Positions 1-8,007 of a DNA stretch of 64,000 nt are shown one piece after another. The notes under the pieces were generated by a model, which had not been told where the DNA came from, did not search any database, and saw nothing but the letters and a program-made list of their open reading frames with translations. Each line of letters starts with the position of its first letter. Position 1 is the first letter of the stretch. A program made the translations under genes and the position numbers. The stretch is from Pseudonocardia endophytica (lineage in GTDB: Bacteria > Actinomycetota > Actinomycetes > Mycobacteriales > Pseudonocardiaceae), in assembly GCF_004339565.1 (NCBI RefSeq), contig NZ_SMFZ01000001.1, positions 2,666,001-2,730,000 on the forward strand, in the 5' to 3' direction.

Positions 1-1409
1 GGGAAGCGTCCGTGCCCGATCACCTGCTGCCCGCTGGTCTCCGGGGCCGGGGCCGACGCGCCGTCGGTGTCGCGGTCGACGGAGGGGGACGGCTCGTCCT
101 CGGACGACGCCGGTCGCGTCGCGCAGACCACGATCGCGTCGCCGCCCGCCGTCGCACCCGCCGCGCGGGGGCCGGGGTCGGACTCGGCGTCGATCCCGGC
201 GAGCGCGTCGCGCAGCCCGCGCAGCGGGAGCGGGCGGTTCCGGGTGACGGTCGTGGCCAGGCGCCCGGCGAGCGGCACGTTCGGGTAGCCGTCGGACAGC
301 AGCGTGAGCTGCTCCAGGATGTCGTCGCAGACCCGGGCGAGGTGCAGCTCGGACGCGCCGGGCACGACGATCAGGAACTCGCGCTCGGACATCCGGACGG
401 CCGCGTCCACCGGGCCGAGCGGCTGGGTCACGGCGGACGCGATGCGGCGGGCCGCGTGGTAGGCCGCGCGGGTGTCGGTGCCGCCGCGGCTCGCCTCGGA
501 GACGGCGGGCAGGTCGAACAGCGCGAGCCCGACCGGCAGCACCGTCGTGCCGTCGCCGTCCGACCACCGGTGCAGGAAGTCCGGCGTGGTCAGGCCGCTC
601 TGCGGGTCGGTGCCCGCGGCGTGCCGGGCGGCGGCCGCGGCGTGCGCGTCGCCGAGCTGGGCCCGCAGCCGTGCGCTGCCGGAACGGGCGGACACCAGTC
701 GCTCCGCGAGGTGGAACGCCGCGCTCGTCGCCCACACCTCCTGCGGCGTGCCCGCCGAGCTGGCCGGGTCGGCGCCCGCCGACATCGTCTCGCCGAGCAG
801 GCGGTCGATCGTGCGGACCATGTCCTCTGGCAGGCGTCCGCCGATGACCAGGCGCAGCCGCGCCAGCTCGACGGTGGCCTGCACCCGCGAGAAGCCCCAC
901 CGGCTGCGGAACCGCCGACCGGCCTCCAGCGAGGATGCTCCCGGCTCGATGCCGTGCTGGTCGGTGGCCACCAGGAACGCGCCGGCCTCCGGGGTCACCG
1001 CGACGACCGACCACTCGTTGACCAGCGCCTCGGCCGGGTCGAGCAGCACCTGGGCGACGCCGTCGGGCAGCTCGTGCTGCGGCCCGTCGCAGAACCCGAT
1101 CGCGACGCGCGCGCCGGTCCTGGCGATCCGCTCGTACGTGGCCCGCTCGCGCTCGAAGTACTCCATCCGCTGGAACAGCGCGAGCACGATCGTCGGCTCG
1201 GCGTGCGGCGCGGCGAGGACCGCCCGCTCGATGGCGTGCGAGACGGCGACGAGCGAGCGCTTCGTCGTCAGCTCCGGCCGCTGCCCGGACACCTGCTCCA
1301 GCACCCGGGCGGCGTCGACGGCGTTCGGTGCCGCGCGCGCACCGGCCCACGCGCTGAGCCGCTCGGCGATCGGCGCACCTCCGGTCCGGTCACCGTCTCG
1401 TCCGGTCAT
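1..1409 (-). CDS. DICT-domain sensory protein with degenerate GGDEF-like domain (3' end outside window)
   Basis: The gene starts at ATG 1409 and is open to the window edge, so about 469 residues are visible and the C-terminus is missing. Residues roughly 15-190 match the DICT domain (sensory domain of diguanylate cyclases and two-component systems), with the family-like stretch FQRMEYFERERATYERI followed by an ARVAIGFC segment. Residues about 260-400 have the layout of a GGDEF domain, but the signature loop reads MSEREFLIVVPG instead of GG[DE]EF, so cyclase activity is unlikely. A purine-rich GTGGGGGC lies just before the start. A perfect 13-bp hairpin (1477-1508) lies 70 bases upstream. Role inferred: non-catalytic signalling or scaffold protein. 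Confidence 0.75.
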   Translation of the reverse strand, partial: MTGRDGDRTGGAPIAERLSAWAGARAAPNAVDAARVLEQVSGQRPELTTKRSLVAVSHAIERAVLAAPHAEPTIVLALFQRMEYFERERATYERIARTGARVAIGFCDGPQHELPDGVAQVLLDPAEALVNEWSVVAVTPEAGAFLVATDQHGIEPGASSLEAGRRFRSRWGFSRVQATVELARLRLVIGGRLPEDMVRTIDRLLGETMSAGADPASSAGTPQEVWATSAAFHLAERLVSARSGSARLRAQLGDAHAAAAARHAAGTDPQSGLTTPDFLHRWSDGDGTTVLPVGLALFDLPAVSEASRGGTDTRAAYHAARRIASAVTQPLGPVDAAVRMSEREFLIVVPGASELHLARVCDDILEQLTLLSDGYPNVPLAGRLATTVTRNRPLPLRGLRDALAGIDAESDPGPRAAGATAGGDAIVVCATRPASSEDEPSPSVDRDTDGASAPAPETSGQQVIGHGRF

Positions 1410-1476
1410 GCCGCGCCCCCACGTGTCGCTCCGCTGTGGCGTCGGCGTCGTGGTGCGAGCCGAACGCATCCACAAG

Positions 1477-1508
1477 TTCTGGTCCGATCACCGGCGATCG
1501 GACCAGAA
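1477..1508. promoter_or_regulatory. Perfect 13-bp inverted repeat upstream of the DICT gene
   Basis: Arms 1477-1489 and 1496-1508 (TTCTGGTCCGATC and its exact complement) are separated by 6 bases. It lies 68 bases before the DICT-protein start. No T tract follows on either strand, so an operator or mRNA 5' hairpin is as likely as a terminator. Confidence 0.45.
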
Positions 1509-1594
1509 ATCACCGGCCGGATCGACTCGGGACCGGGGTCCGCCGACGAGAGGGCTACTGCGTTCGGCGGACGGCGACCTGCGCATACGCAGCG

Positions 1595-1630
1595 CGGCGC
1601 GACCGTCACGTGGGGTCGACGGTCGCGCCG
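1595..1630. terminator. Hairpin downstream of the PIN-PhoH gene
   Basis: A perfect 13-bp stem (1595-1607 with 1618-1630) with a 10-base loop lies 21 bases after the phoH stop on the minus strand. It has no long U tract, as is common for actinobacterial terminators. Confidence 0.5.
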
Positions 1631-1650
1631 GCGTGCGTACTACGAGGGGG

Positions 1651-3015
1651 TCAGGATCCGGGGCCCTCCAGCATCTCGGTCACCAGCGCCGCGATCGGGC
1701 TGCGCTCGCTGCGGGTGAGCGTCACGTGGGCGAACAACGGGTGGCCCTTCAGCTTCTCGATCACCGCGGCGACGCCGTCGTGCCGACCGACCCGCAGGTT
1801 GTCCCGCTGCGCGACGTCGTGCGTGAGCACCACCCGGCTCGCCGCGCCCAGCCGGGAGAGCACCGTGAGCAGCACGTTGCGCTCCAACGACTGCGCCTCG
1901 TCGACGATCACGAACGTGTCGTGCAGCGAACGGCCGCGGATGTGCGTGAGCGGCAGGACCTCCAGCAGCCCGCGGGCGATCACCTCGTCGATCACGTCCT
2001 GGCTGACGAGCGCGCCGAGCGTGTCGAACACGGCCTGCGCCCAGGGCGCCATCTTCTCGCTCTCGCTGCCGGGCAGGTAACCGAGATCCTGGCCACCGAC
2101 GGCGTAGAGCGGGCGGAAGACGACGATCCGCCGGTGCTGCTGGCGCTCCAGCACGGCCTCGAGACCGGCGCACAGCGCGAGCGCCGACTTCCCGGTGCCG
2201 GCCCGGCCGCCCAGCGACACGATCCCGACCTCGTTGTCCAGCAACAGGTCCAGCGCAATCCGCTGCTCCGCGGAGCGTCCGTGCAGGCCGAACGCCTCCC
2301 GGTCGCCGCGCACGAGCTTGATCCGCTTGTCCGCGGTCACCCGTCCGAGCGCGTTGGACGTCCCGGTGAGCCGCAGACCGGTGTTGCAGGGCAGGTCGCG
2401 CGCCGCGTCGTGGTCGACGACGCCGTCCCGGAACAGCGTGTCGACGTCCTCGGCGGACACCTCGATCTCGCTCATCCCGGTCCAGCCGGTGGAGAGCACG
2501 TCCTGACCGTGGTACTCGTCGGCCTCGAGGCCGACGGCGGCGGCCTTGACCCGCAGCGGGATGTCCTTCGTGACGAGCACGACCTCGCCGTGCACCGACG
2601 CGTCGGCGCGCAGGTTCAGCGCGCAGGCCAGGATCCGGCTGTCGTTGGAGTCCGTGCGGAACCCGGCCGGGAGCACCATCGGGTCCGAGTGGTTCAGCTC
2701 GACGTGCAGCGTGCCGCCGGAGTTCCCGACCGGGATCGGGGCGTCCAGCCGGCCGTGCTTGACGCGCAGGTCGTCGAGCTCGCGCAACGCGGTGCGGGCG
2801 AACCAGCCGAGCTCGGGGTGGTGGCGCTTGGCCTCCAGCTCGGAGATCACCACGAGCGGCAGGACGACCTGGTGCTCGTCGAAGCGCAGCAGCGACCAGG
2901 GGTCGGACAGCAGCACGGAGGTGTCGAGGACGTAGCAGCGGGCAGGGGTGCCCGACGAGGTGGAACCAGACGGGACGTCGGCGCCGGTGGACGGCGCGGG
3001 ACGACTATCGGTCAC
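1651..3015 (-). CDS. phoH2: PIN-PhoH fusion ATPase (PhoH2-like)
   Basis: The protein is 454 aa from GTG 3015, chosen because GAGGGAG lies 6 bases upstream. Longer in-frame starts exist without support. An N-terminal PIN RNase domain begins at YVLDTSVLL (Asp31). The C-terminal PhoH ATPase has Walker A GRAGTGKS at 270-277 and Walker B VIVDEAQ at about 370-376. Mycobacterial PhoH2 of this build is described as a coupled ATP-dependent RNA helicase and sequence-specific RNase, paired with a small antitoxin (PhoAT) encoded just upstream. Here a small frame ending at 3012 overlaps the start by four bases (GTGA), the expected position for that partner. A hairpin follows the stop. Function is known from the family; the toxin-antitoxin role here is inferred. 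Confidence 0.88.
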   Translation of the reverse strand: MTDSRPAPSTGADVPSGSTSSGTPARCYVLDTSVLLSDPWSLLRFDEHQVVLPLVVISELEAKRHHPELGWFARTALRELDDLRVKHGRLDAPIPVGNSGGTLHVELNHSDPMVLPAGFRTDSNDSRILACALNLRADASVHGEVVLVTKDIPLRVKAAAVGLEADEYHGQDVLSTGWTGMSEIEVSAEDVDTLFRDGVVDHDAARDLPCNTGLRLTGTSNALGRVTADKRIKLVRGDREAFGLHGRSAEQRIALDLLLDNEVGIVSLGGRAGTGKSALALCAGLEAVLERQQHRRIVVFRPLYAVGGQDLGYLPGSESEKMAPWAQAVFDTLGALVSQDVIDEVIARGLLEVLPLTHIRGRSLHDTFVIVDEAQSLERNVLLTVLSRLGAASRVVLTHDVAQRDNLRVGRHDGVAAVIEKLKGHPLFAHVTLTRSERSPIAALVTEMLEGPGS

Positions 3016-3215
3016 GGGTGCTCCCTCGCGGACGCGGCACCACGCCCACTCTGCGCTGGGCCGGCCGGTCCCGGTGCGGTCGCGACGGCGTCGGCGGACC
3101 GCAGAGGGTCCTCCGGCCGGCACGCCCGCGAGGGCCGGGTGCCGGCCCTCTCGGGTGCGTGTGACACCACGTCCAGGGCCTCCCGGACGGTCCGCATGGG
3201 GTGCGTCCCGTCCAT
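3012..3215 (-). CDS. Small overlapping upstream frame, candidate PhoAT-like antitoxin
   Basis: A 67-codon frame from ATG 3215 (or 61 codons from ATG 3197) ends in TGA at 3012, overlapping the phoH2 GTG as GTGA. That geometry implies translational coupling. The peptide starts [17 protein letters not shown] and has a low-complexity Ala/Arg/Pro tail. No recognisable domain is visible and no strong ribosome site precedes either ATG, although GGGACG lies upstream of 3197. A 10-bp inverted repeat (3190-3221) covers both candidate starts. In mycobacteria the PhoH2 antitoxin is a short poorly conserved frame in this position. The assignment rests on position, not sequence similarity. Confidence 0.42.
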   Translation of the reverse strand: MDGTHPMRTVREALDVVSHAPERAGTRPSRACRPEDPLRSADAVATAPGPAGPAQSGRGAASAREHP

Positions 3216-3221
3216 GCGGAC
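3190..3221. promoter_or_regulatory. 10-bp inverted repeat over the candidate antitoxin start
   Basis: GTCCGCATGG (3190-3199) and CCATGCGGAC (3212-3221) are exact complements with a 12-base spacer. Each arm contains one of the two possible ATG starts of the small upstream frame. It could be an autoregulatory operator or an mRNA hairpin that hides the start. Confidence 0.45.
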
Positions 3222-3411
3222 GCTACTAGTGGTCACCCTGGTGCGGTCAACAGTGACTCGCGGCGTCGAGTGGACGGAGAACCCCGTTGGAACAACGGCC
3301 ACCTACCGTTCATCGCAAGATCGCCACCGTCCGCCGTCATCGGGACCTGCGCGAACACGACCGGTTGCCGACCGTGCGGGCCAACCGGTCACCCGCTGAA
3401 CGGCCCCGCGC

Positions 3412-4614
3412 TCACCCCGCCGCGCGGGCGAGATCGTCGCGGAGATCGCCCGGGGTGATCGGCTCGTCGAGCAGCCTGCGCAGCCCGTCGACCGGGTCCG
3501 TACCGGGCCGCCGGAGCCATTCCGTGACCAGCGGGCGGCCCTCCGCGTACGCCGTCGCGTAGGTCCGCCAGTGCGGGTGGTCGAGAAACCCGAGCATGCG
3601 ACGGGCGCGCGCCTCGTCGATCAGCAGCCAGCGTCTCAAGTGGGCCAGCACCTCGTCGGGGCCCGCGCCGCGGGCGTACCGCAGCACGGCGGCGTCCTGC
3701 CGCACCCGGCCCAGATCGTCCAGCGCGTCCTCGACGGCCTCGGCGAGACCGCCGTCCAGCGGAAGGCCGATGCCGGCCAGCACGTGCTCGGCGTCCGATC
3801 CCCATCCGGGGCCGGGCAGCACGTGGTGCGCGGCCTCCGCAGCGCCCTCGGCGAGCAGCCCCTGCGGGCTGTGCACCAGGCGCAGCCGCAGCTCCGGCAG
3901 CGAGTCCCCGGCCGCGGCCGCGTGGCAGTACTGGGTGTGGTGTCCGGGGTACGCCTCGTGCGCGACCAGCGGCAGGAGCTGCCCCCGGCGCAGGTGCGCG
4001 GACGCGTCGACCGCGATCCGGCTGCGGCCGCCGCCGAGATGGTGGGTGAACGCGGTCCACGGCCTGCCGTCGGCGACCTCCCAGGTCACCGACTCCCCGT
4101 CCGGCAGGCCGATCCGATCGACGACCGGCTCGCGCAGATGCGCCGCCATCGCCTCGACGGCGTCGGCCAGCCGATCCGGAGGGATCCGGTCGGCCTCCCG
4201 GTGGGCGGAGAGCCTGCTTGCGAGCGGCCCGCGGCCGGGCAGCAGCTCGGCGAGCCTGCGGTGGGCCGCCCGGTACCGGTCCGGGTCCTCGCACCGCACG
4301 TCGACCCCGTAGGTGGCCGCGACCTCGTCGGCGAACCCGACGTCGTCGCCCGCGACCAGCCGGGCACGGCACTCGAGCGCCCTCAGCTGCGCCTCGACGT
4401 ACCGGGCACGCCGGGGCGGCAGGCCGGACGCGGGGAGCTCCGCGACGAGTGTCCGGGCCCGGCGCGCGAGCAGGCGCGGGTCCGCGGCCGGCTCGTCGGC
4501 GACGTGGCGCGCCAGCGCGGCGTCCGGCACCGGTCCGTCGAGCAGTCCGGGGACGAGCCGGTCGAGCCGCAGCGCGAGCAGCATCACGTCGCGCATGACG
4601 AGTCCGGACACCAT
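3412..4614 (-). CDS. DUF885-family putative metallohydrolase
   Basis: The 400-residue protein has the zinc-binding HEAYPGHH motif at 219-226 and a downstream LLAEGAAEAAHH segment that supplies a further acidic ligand, as in DUF885 proteins related to zinc carboxypeptidases. No signal peptide is visible, so a cytoplasmic location is likely. The substrate is unknown. The start may be ATG 4614 or GTG 4611. A TAGGGT hexamer lies 7 bases before GTG 4611, which fits a leaderless transcript. It lies between phoH2 and a divergently transcribed secreted-protein gene, with 246 bases of intergenic DNA upstream. Confidence 0.75.
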   Translation of the reverse strand: MVSGLVMRDVMLLALRLDRLVPGLLDGPVPDAALARHVADEPAADPRLLARRARTLVAELPASGLPPRRARYVEAQLRALECRARLVAGDDVGFADEVAATYGVDVRCEDPDRYRAAHRRLAELLPGRGPLASRLSAHREADRIPPDRLADAVEAMAAHLREPVVDRIGLPDGESVTWEVADGRPWTAFTHHLGGGRSRIAVDASAHLRRGQLLPLVAHEAYPGHHTQYCHAAAAGDSLPELRLRLVHSPQGLLAEGAAEAAHHVLPGPGWGSDAEHVLAGIGLPLDGGLAEAVEDALDDLGRVRQDAAVLRYARGAGPDEVLAHLRRWLLIDEARARRMLGFLDHPHWRTYATAYAEGRPLVTEWLRRPGTDPVDGLRRLLDEPITPGDLRDDLARAAG

Positions 4615-4860
4615 GAGAACCCTACGGCGCGGACGCCGTCATCACCGACGGTCGTCGGCGATCGTTTGCGAGCCCCGGTCCCCGGCCACGACCGAGATCT
4701 CCCGGAACTGCCGGATCCGTCGCTGAGTAATCCTTTTACACGATGTGATTCACGGGTTTGTCCGGGTTGCCGATCTCGGGATACGTTTTCTCACAGCCGA
4801 CGCGGGCTCCCTCGTTTTCGTGCGTCGGCAAGGTTCCCCGAAACCCACTGGAGAGAAACT

Positions 4861-5208
4861 GTGCTGAAGAAGGCTGGGCTCATCGTCGCGGCGTCCGCCG
4901 CGTCCATCGTCGCCCTGAGCCCGCTGGCGTTCGCCACCGACGACCACGGCCACGGAGACCAGAACTCCTCCGGCGTCGTCAACGGCCTGAACGGCAACAA
5001 CCTGAACGCGCCGATCCAGGCCTGCAACAACGACATCCAGGGTCAGGTCGGCCTCGTCCCTGTCCAGGACGTCGCCGAGAACCCGACGGTGCCGCTGAAC
5101 GGCGCGGCCGGCCTGCTGGGCGACGCCAAGGCGCACCAGGACTCCGACTCCGCCAACGCGCGCACCTGCGGACAGGACTCCGGCGGCGCGGGCTACGGCA
5201 ACAACTGA
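4861..5208 (+). CDS. Small secreted Asn/Gly-rich protein, chaplin-like composition
   Basis: The protein is 115 aa from GTG 4861, with GGAGAG five bases upstream. A clear Sec signal peptide (KKAG then an Ala/Val/Leu core) ends near AFA at about residue 23. The mature part carries a GVVNGLNGNNLNAPIQAC stretch followed by hydrophobic residues, and a second Cys near the C-terminus. Spacing and Asn/Gly/Val content recall chaplin-like surface proteins, but the canonical chaplin repeat is not complete, so this is only a resemblance. It is monocistronic, with its own terminator hairpin at 5227-5264. It may be a surface or aerial-growth protein; function unknown. Confidence 0.7.
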   Translation: MLKKAGLIVAASAASIVALSPLAFATDDHGHGDQNSSGVVNGLNGNNLNAPIQACNNDIQGQVGLVPVQDVAENPTVPLNGAAGLLGDAKAHQDSDSANARTCGQDSGGAGYGNN

Positions 5209-5226
5209 GCCCTCCGGCGTAGCCGT

Positions 5227-5264
5227 GGAACGGGCCTCGGAGCCACCGCTCCGGGGTCCGTTCC
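5227..5264 (+). terminator. Intrinsic terminator of the secreted-protein gene
   Basis: A 16-bp stem with two mismatched positions (5227-5242 with 5249-5264), a 6-base loop and then GCTCTTTC starts 19 bases after the stop. It also lies between two convergent genes and may act on both. Confidence 0.65.
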
Positions 5265-5285
5265 GCTCTTTCGAAACCGCCTGAA

Positions 5286-6053
5286 TCAGTTCCCGAATCT
5301 GCGGTGCCGCGCCGAGAACGAGCGCAGGGCCCGCAGGAAATCGACGCGCCGGAACTCCGGCCAGTAGGCCTCGCAGAACCAGAACTCGGAATGCGCGGAC
5401 TGCCACAGCAGGAACCCGGACAGCCGCTGCTCGCCGCTGGTCCGGATGACCAGGTCCGGGTCCGGCTGGCCCGACGTGTAGAGGTGCTCGGCGATGTGGT
5501 CGACGTCGAGCGTCTCGGCCAGCTCCTCGATCGTCCGTCCGGCCTCCGCCTCGGCGAGCAACATCTTGCGCACCGCGTCGGCGATCTCCTGCCGCCCCCC
5601 GTAACCGACGGCGACGTTGAGCTGCAGCCCGCGCCGCCCGGTCGTCCGCGCCGCGGCGGCGGCCAGCCGCTCGGCCAGCGCGGGCGGCAGCAGCTCCATC
5701 GCGCCCACGACGCGCAGGCGCCACGGCGTCGACGGACCGGACAGGTCGTCCACGACCGTCCCGATGATCTCCAGGAGGGGCTCGAGCTCCCGCGGCGGGC
5801 GGGTGAGGTTGTCCGTGGACAGCAGGAACAGCGTGACGACCTCGACGCCCGCCTCGGAACACCATCCGAGCAGGTCGGCGATCTTCGCCGCGCCGGCCCG
5901 GTGACCCTCGTTGACGTCGACGATTCCGGCGTCGCGAGCCCATCGCCGGTTGCCGTCCAGGATCAGTGCGACGTGGCGGGGGCTCTCCGCGCCGGCGATC
6001 TGACGCAGGATCCTCCGCTCGTACACGGAGTACAGCAGGTCGCGCACGGCCAC
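5286..6053 (-). CDS. Cis-prenyltransferase (isoprenyl diphosphate synthase, UppS/Z-FPP synthase family)
   Basis: The 255-aa protein has the hallmark motif HVALILDGNRRWAR (catalytic Asp33) and the LFLLSTDNLTRP and GEQRLSGFLLWQSAHSEFWF substrate-binding segments. The family condenses isopentenyl diphosphate onto allylic diphosphates to make precursors of the lipid carrier for cell-wall synthesis. Length and neighbourhood next to a divergent hemolysin III gene resemble the short-chain Z-farnesyl diphosphate synthase of mycobacteria (Rv1086), but chain length cannot be read from sequence alone. GTG 6053 has no ribosome site. TAGGCT lies 7 bases upstream, so translation is probably leaderless. Confidence 0.9.
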   Translation of the reverse strand: MAVRDLLYSVYERRILRQIAGAESPRHVALILDGNRRWARDAGIVDVNEGHRAGAAKIADLLGWCSEAGVEVVTLFLLSTDNLTRPPRELEPLLEIIGTVVDDLSGPSTPWRLRVVGAMELLPPALAERLAAAAARTTGRRGLQLNVAVGYGGRQEIADAVRKMLLAEAEAGRTIEELAETLDVDHIAEHLYTSGQPDPDLVIRTSGEQRLSGFLLWQSAHSEFWFCEAYWPEFRRVDFLRALRSFSARHRRFGN

Positions 6054-6163
6054 GTGGCGGAGCCTAGACCCCCTCGCCGGGACTCCCCCGGTCGAAGGTC
6101 GCGGTTGTGGCGTGAGTCCGGTTCGGCCGACAGGAACCCGGCCGTGCTCGTACCGTCGCAGAC

Positions 6164-6832
6164 GTGAGCACGGACGTCGCCCCGCCGCCCGTCAAGCCGC
6201 TCCTGCGCGGACGGCTCCACCAATGTAGCTTCGTCGCCTCCGCGATCGCGTGTGCGGTGCTCACCGTCGTGGCCGCGACGGTCGCCGGCTCGGACGCCGC
6301 GGTGTCCACGGCCGTGTACGGCGTGACGATCCTCGGCCTGTTCGGCGTCAGCGCGCTCTACCACCGGCGCACCTGGACGGTGCCCCGCCACCGCGCACTG
6401 ATGAAGCGCCTCGACCACTCGATGATCTTCCTGTTCATCGCGGGCACCTACACGCCGGTGTCCGTGCTGGCCCTCCCCCGGCCGACCGCGACCTGGGTGC
6501 TGGCCGTCGTCTGGGTCGGCGCCCTGCTCGGCGTGGTGCTCACGACGGCGTGGCCGAACGCCCCCTCGTGGGTCGGCGTGCCGATCTACATAGCCCTGGG
6601 CTGGGTGGCCGTGTTCGTGCTCCCGGCGCTGCTGCGTGGCGGCGGCGTCGCCGCCCTGGTGCTGCTGCTCGCCGGTGGGCTGCTCTACACGGTGGGCGGG
6701 GTCGTCTACGCCCTGCGGCGCCCGAACCCCTGGCCCGCCACGTTCGGCTATCACGAGGTGTTCCACGCGGCCACCGTGCTGGCGGCCGCGTGTCACCACA
6801 TCGCGATCTGGATGGTCGTGCTGCCGGGCTGA
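6164..6832 (+). CDS. Hemolysin III / TrhA (YqfA) family membrane protein
   Basis: The 222-aa protein has about seven membrane segments and the conserved histidine clusters of this progestin-receptor-like family: SALYHRR near 64-70, LDHSMIFLFIAGTYTP near 84-99, and GYHEVFH...CHH near the C-terminus. The family is linked to membrane homeostasis; haemolytic activity is not assumed. GTG 6164 follows TACCGT by 7 bases, another leaderless pattern, and is divergent from the cis-prenyltransferase. Its TGA (6830-6832) directly abuts the stop of the convergent gene, forming TGATCA with no intergenic base. Confidence 0.88.
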   Translation: MSTDVAPPPVKPLLRGRLHQCSFVASAIACAVLTVVAATVAGSDAAVSTAVYGVTILGLFGVSALYHRRTWTVPRHRALMKRLDHSMIFLFIAGTYTPVSVLALPRPTATWVLAVVWVGALLGVVLTTAWPNAPSWVGVPIYIALGWVAVFVLPALLRGGGVAALVLLLAGGLLYTVGGVVYALRRPNPWPATFGYHEVFHAATVLAAACHHIAIWMVVLPG

Positions 6833-7435
6833 TCAGCCGTCGGAGTCCCGGTCGGCGTCCGGCCCACCGGCCCGCAGGTCGTCGACCCGCGCCATCGCTG
6901 CGCGCAGCTCGGACAGCCAGTCGTCGGCGTGCCTGCCGACCAGCCGTACCGCCCAGGCCAGCGCGTCCGAGCGGGACCGGGCCACCCCGGCGTCCACGAG
7001 CGTGTCCAGCACGATCCGCTCCGGCTGCCGCAGCCGGGTCATGACCGGCACCGACGCCGTCGTGAACAGCTCGGTCGTCCCGCCGATCCTTGCTCCCCAG
7101 GCGACCTTGCGGTGGTAGCGGGCCTCGGCCTGCTGGGCGATCTCGATCCGCTCGTCGCGGGTCTGCTCCCGGAACCGGGAGATCCGCCCGACCTCGGCGG
7201 CGGCGCGGTCGGCGCGGCCGGCGTCGGTGTCCGGATACTCCTCGGTCAGCGGCGGCAGGTCTCCGACGACGACGATCTCGTCCTTGTCCGCCGTCACGTC
7301 CGGCGACCCGGCGAACCAGCCGTCCGGCAGGCGCCCGGCGAACCAGCCGGACACGTCGTCGGTCGACGGGAGATCCGCCTGCTGCCAGCCTCCGCGTCCG
7401 CCGCCAGGGCGTCCGCGGTGCATCCGTCCCCTCAT
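6833..7435 (-). CDS. Conserved hypothetical protein, ribbon-helix-helix-like C-terminus
   Basis: The 200-aa protein has ATG 7435 preceded by AGGGAG at a 7-base spacing. The N-terminal 40 residues are Gly/Arg rich and the middle is acidic. A charged helical region follows (SRFREQTRDERIEIAQQAEA), then a C-terminal segment reading RLRQPERIVLDTLVDAGVARSRSDALAWAVRLV, whose pattern resembles the strand-helix-helix of RHH proteins. No enzyme motif is seen. It is probably a regulator or protein-binding factor of actinobacteria. Upstream lies an AT-richer stretch (7455-7500) unlike the surrounding DNA, a plausible promoter. Confidence 0.6.
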   Translation of the reverse strand: MRGRMHRGRPGGGRGGWQQADLPSTDDVSGWFAGRLPDGWFAGSPDVTADKDEIVVVGDLPPLTEEYPDTDAGRADRAAAEVGRISRFREQTRDERIEIAQQAEARYHRKVAWGARIGGTTELFTTASVPVMTRLRQPERIVLDTLVDAGVARSRSDALAWAVRLVGRHADDWLSELRAAMARVDDLRAGGPDADRDSDG

Positions 7436-7492
7436 GTCCGTGCTCCCTCGTCTGCGATGCAGTGTGTTGCAGTACTTACATGCTTACACACT

Positions 7493-7523
7493 TTCGTTCG
7501 CGCAGGTGTTCTCCGAGAACGAA
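7493..7523. promoter_or_regulatory. AT-richer upstream region with 7-bp inverted repeat
   Basis: The stretch 7455-7500 is strikingly AT-rich for this genome. TTCGTTC (7493-7499) and GAACGAA (7517-7523) form an inverted repeat. It probably contains the promoter/operator of the minus-strand gene ending at 6833. The rest of 7524-7641 shows nothing recognisable. Confidence 0.35.
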
Positions 7524-7641
7524 CAGCGAGGTTCTGGCGCTAGGCAGCGCAGCACGTCGTCGAGGGACATGACCGGCCGGTCGCCGGCGCGAAGCGGTTC
7601 GGCATCGGGTCACCCTCCCGGCCGGGAAAGTGACCGGCAGG

Positions 7642-7932
7642 TCAGCTCCGGCTCTCCGAGCCCGTCGCGCTGGTGTCGCCCGACGTGCCGTCGGTGTCCT
7701 CCGGGGACCCGGAACCGGGCTCGTCGAACGACGCCGGGAGCTTGCGGATCCGCTTGCTCATCGACCGGATCAGCATGGCGGTGGCGATCAGCAACAGGAG
7801 GACGACGACGAGGCCGACCACCGACGCGTTGCCGAACTCCGGGCCCTTGCCGGGCGGGGGCGCGGGGTCCTGCGCCGGGACCGACACCACCGCCGTGGTC
7901 GCACCCGGCCCGGTCACCGCTCCCACCAGCAC
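7642..7932 (-). CDS. Small single-pass membrane protein downstream of mca
   Basis: The protein is about 96 aa from GTG 7932, with GGAAGG about 10 bases upstream. GTG 7917 is an alternative, and an ATG at 7971 is possible but unsupported. A Pro/Gly-rich N-terminal tail precedes one strong membrane helix (VVGLVVVLLLLIATAMLI), a basic KRIRK stop-transfer patch and an acidic Ser/Gly/Thr C-tail. The gene follows mca in the same direction, the place taken by a small membrane-protein gene (Rv1083) in mycobacteria as I recall it. No function is known to me. Confidence 0.65.
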   Translation of the reverse strand: MLVGAVTGPGATTAVVSVPAQDPAPPPGKGPEFGNASVVGLVVVLLLLIATAMLIRSMSKRIRKLPASFDEPGSGSPEDTDGTSGDTSATGSESRS

Positions 7933-8007
7933 CGTCCGCCGCCCTTCCGTTGTCCGGCGCCGCTCCGGCACCGGACGACCAGGCTACCCGCCGGCACGGG
8001 GGGGGGC

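Noticed and set aside
12..1718. Long plus-strand open frame opposite the DICT gene
   Set aside because: Arg/Gly/Ala-rich shadow of the minus-strand gene with no domain.
472..3399. 975-codon plus-strand open frame across the DICT and phoH genes
   Set aside because: Antisense shadow; composition is low complexity and it crosses two real genes and a terminator.
3389..5208. Several overlapping frames on both strands around the DUF885 gene and the secreted protein
   Set aside because: They lack domains and ribosome sites; only the DUF885 frame and the frame from 4861 have family or signal-peptide support.
7998..8006. Run of nine G at the end of mca considered as a phase-variable tract
   Set aside because: It lies at or after the stop codon, so slippage would not change the protein in a useful way.
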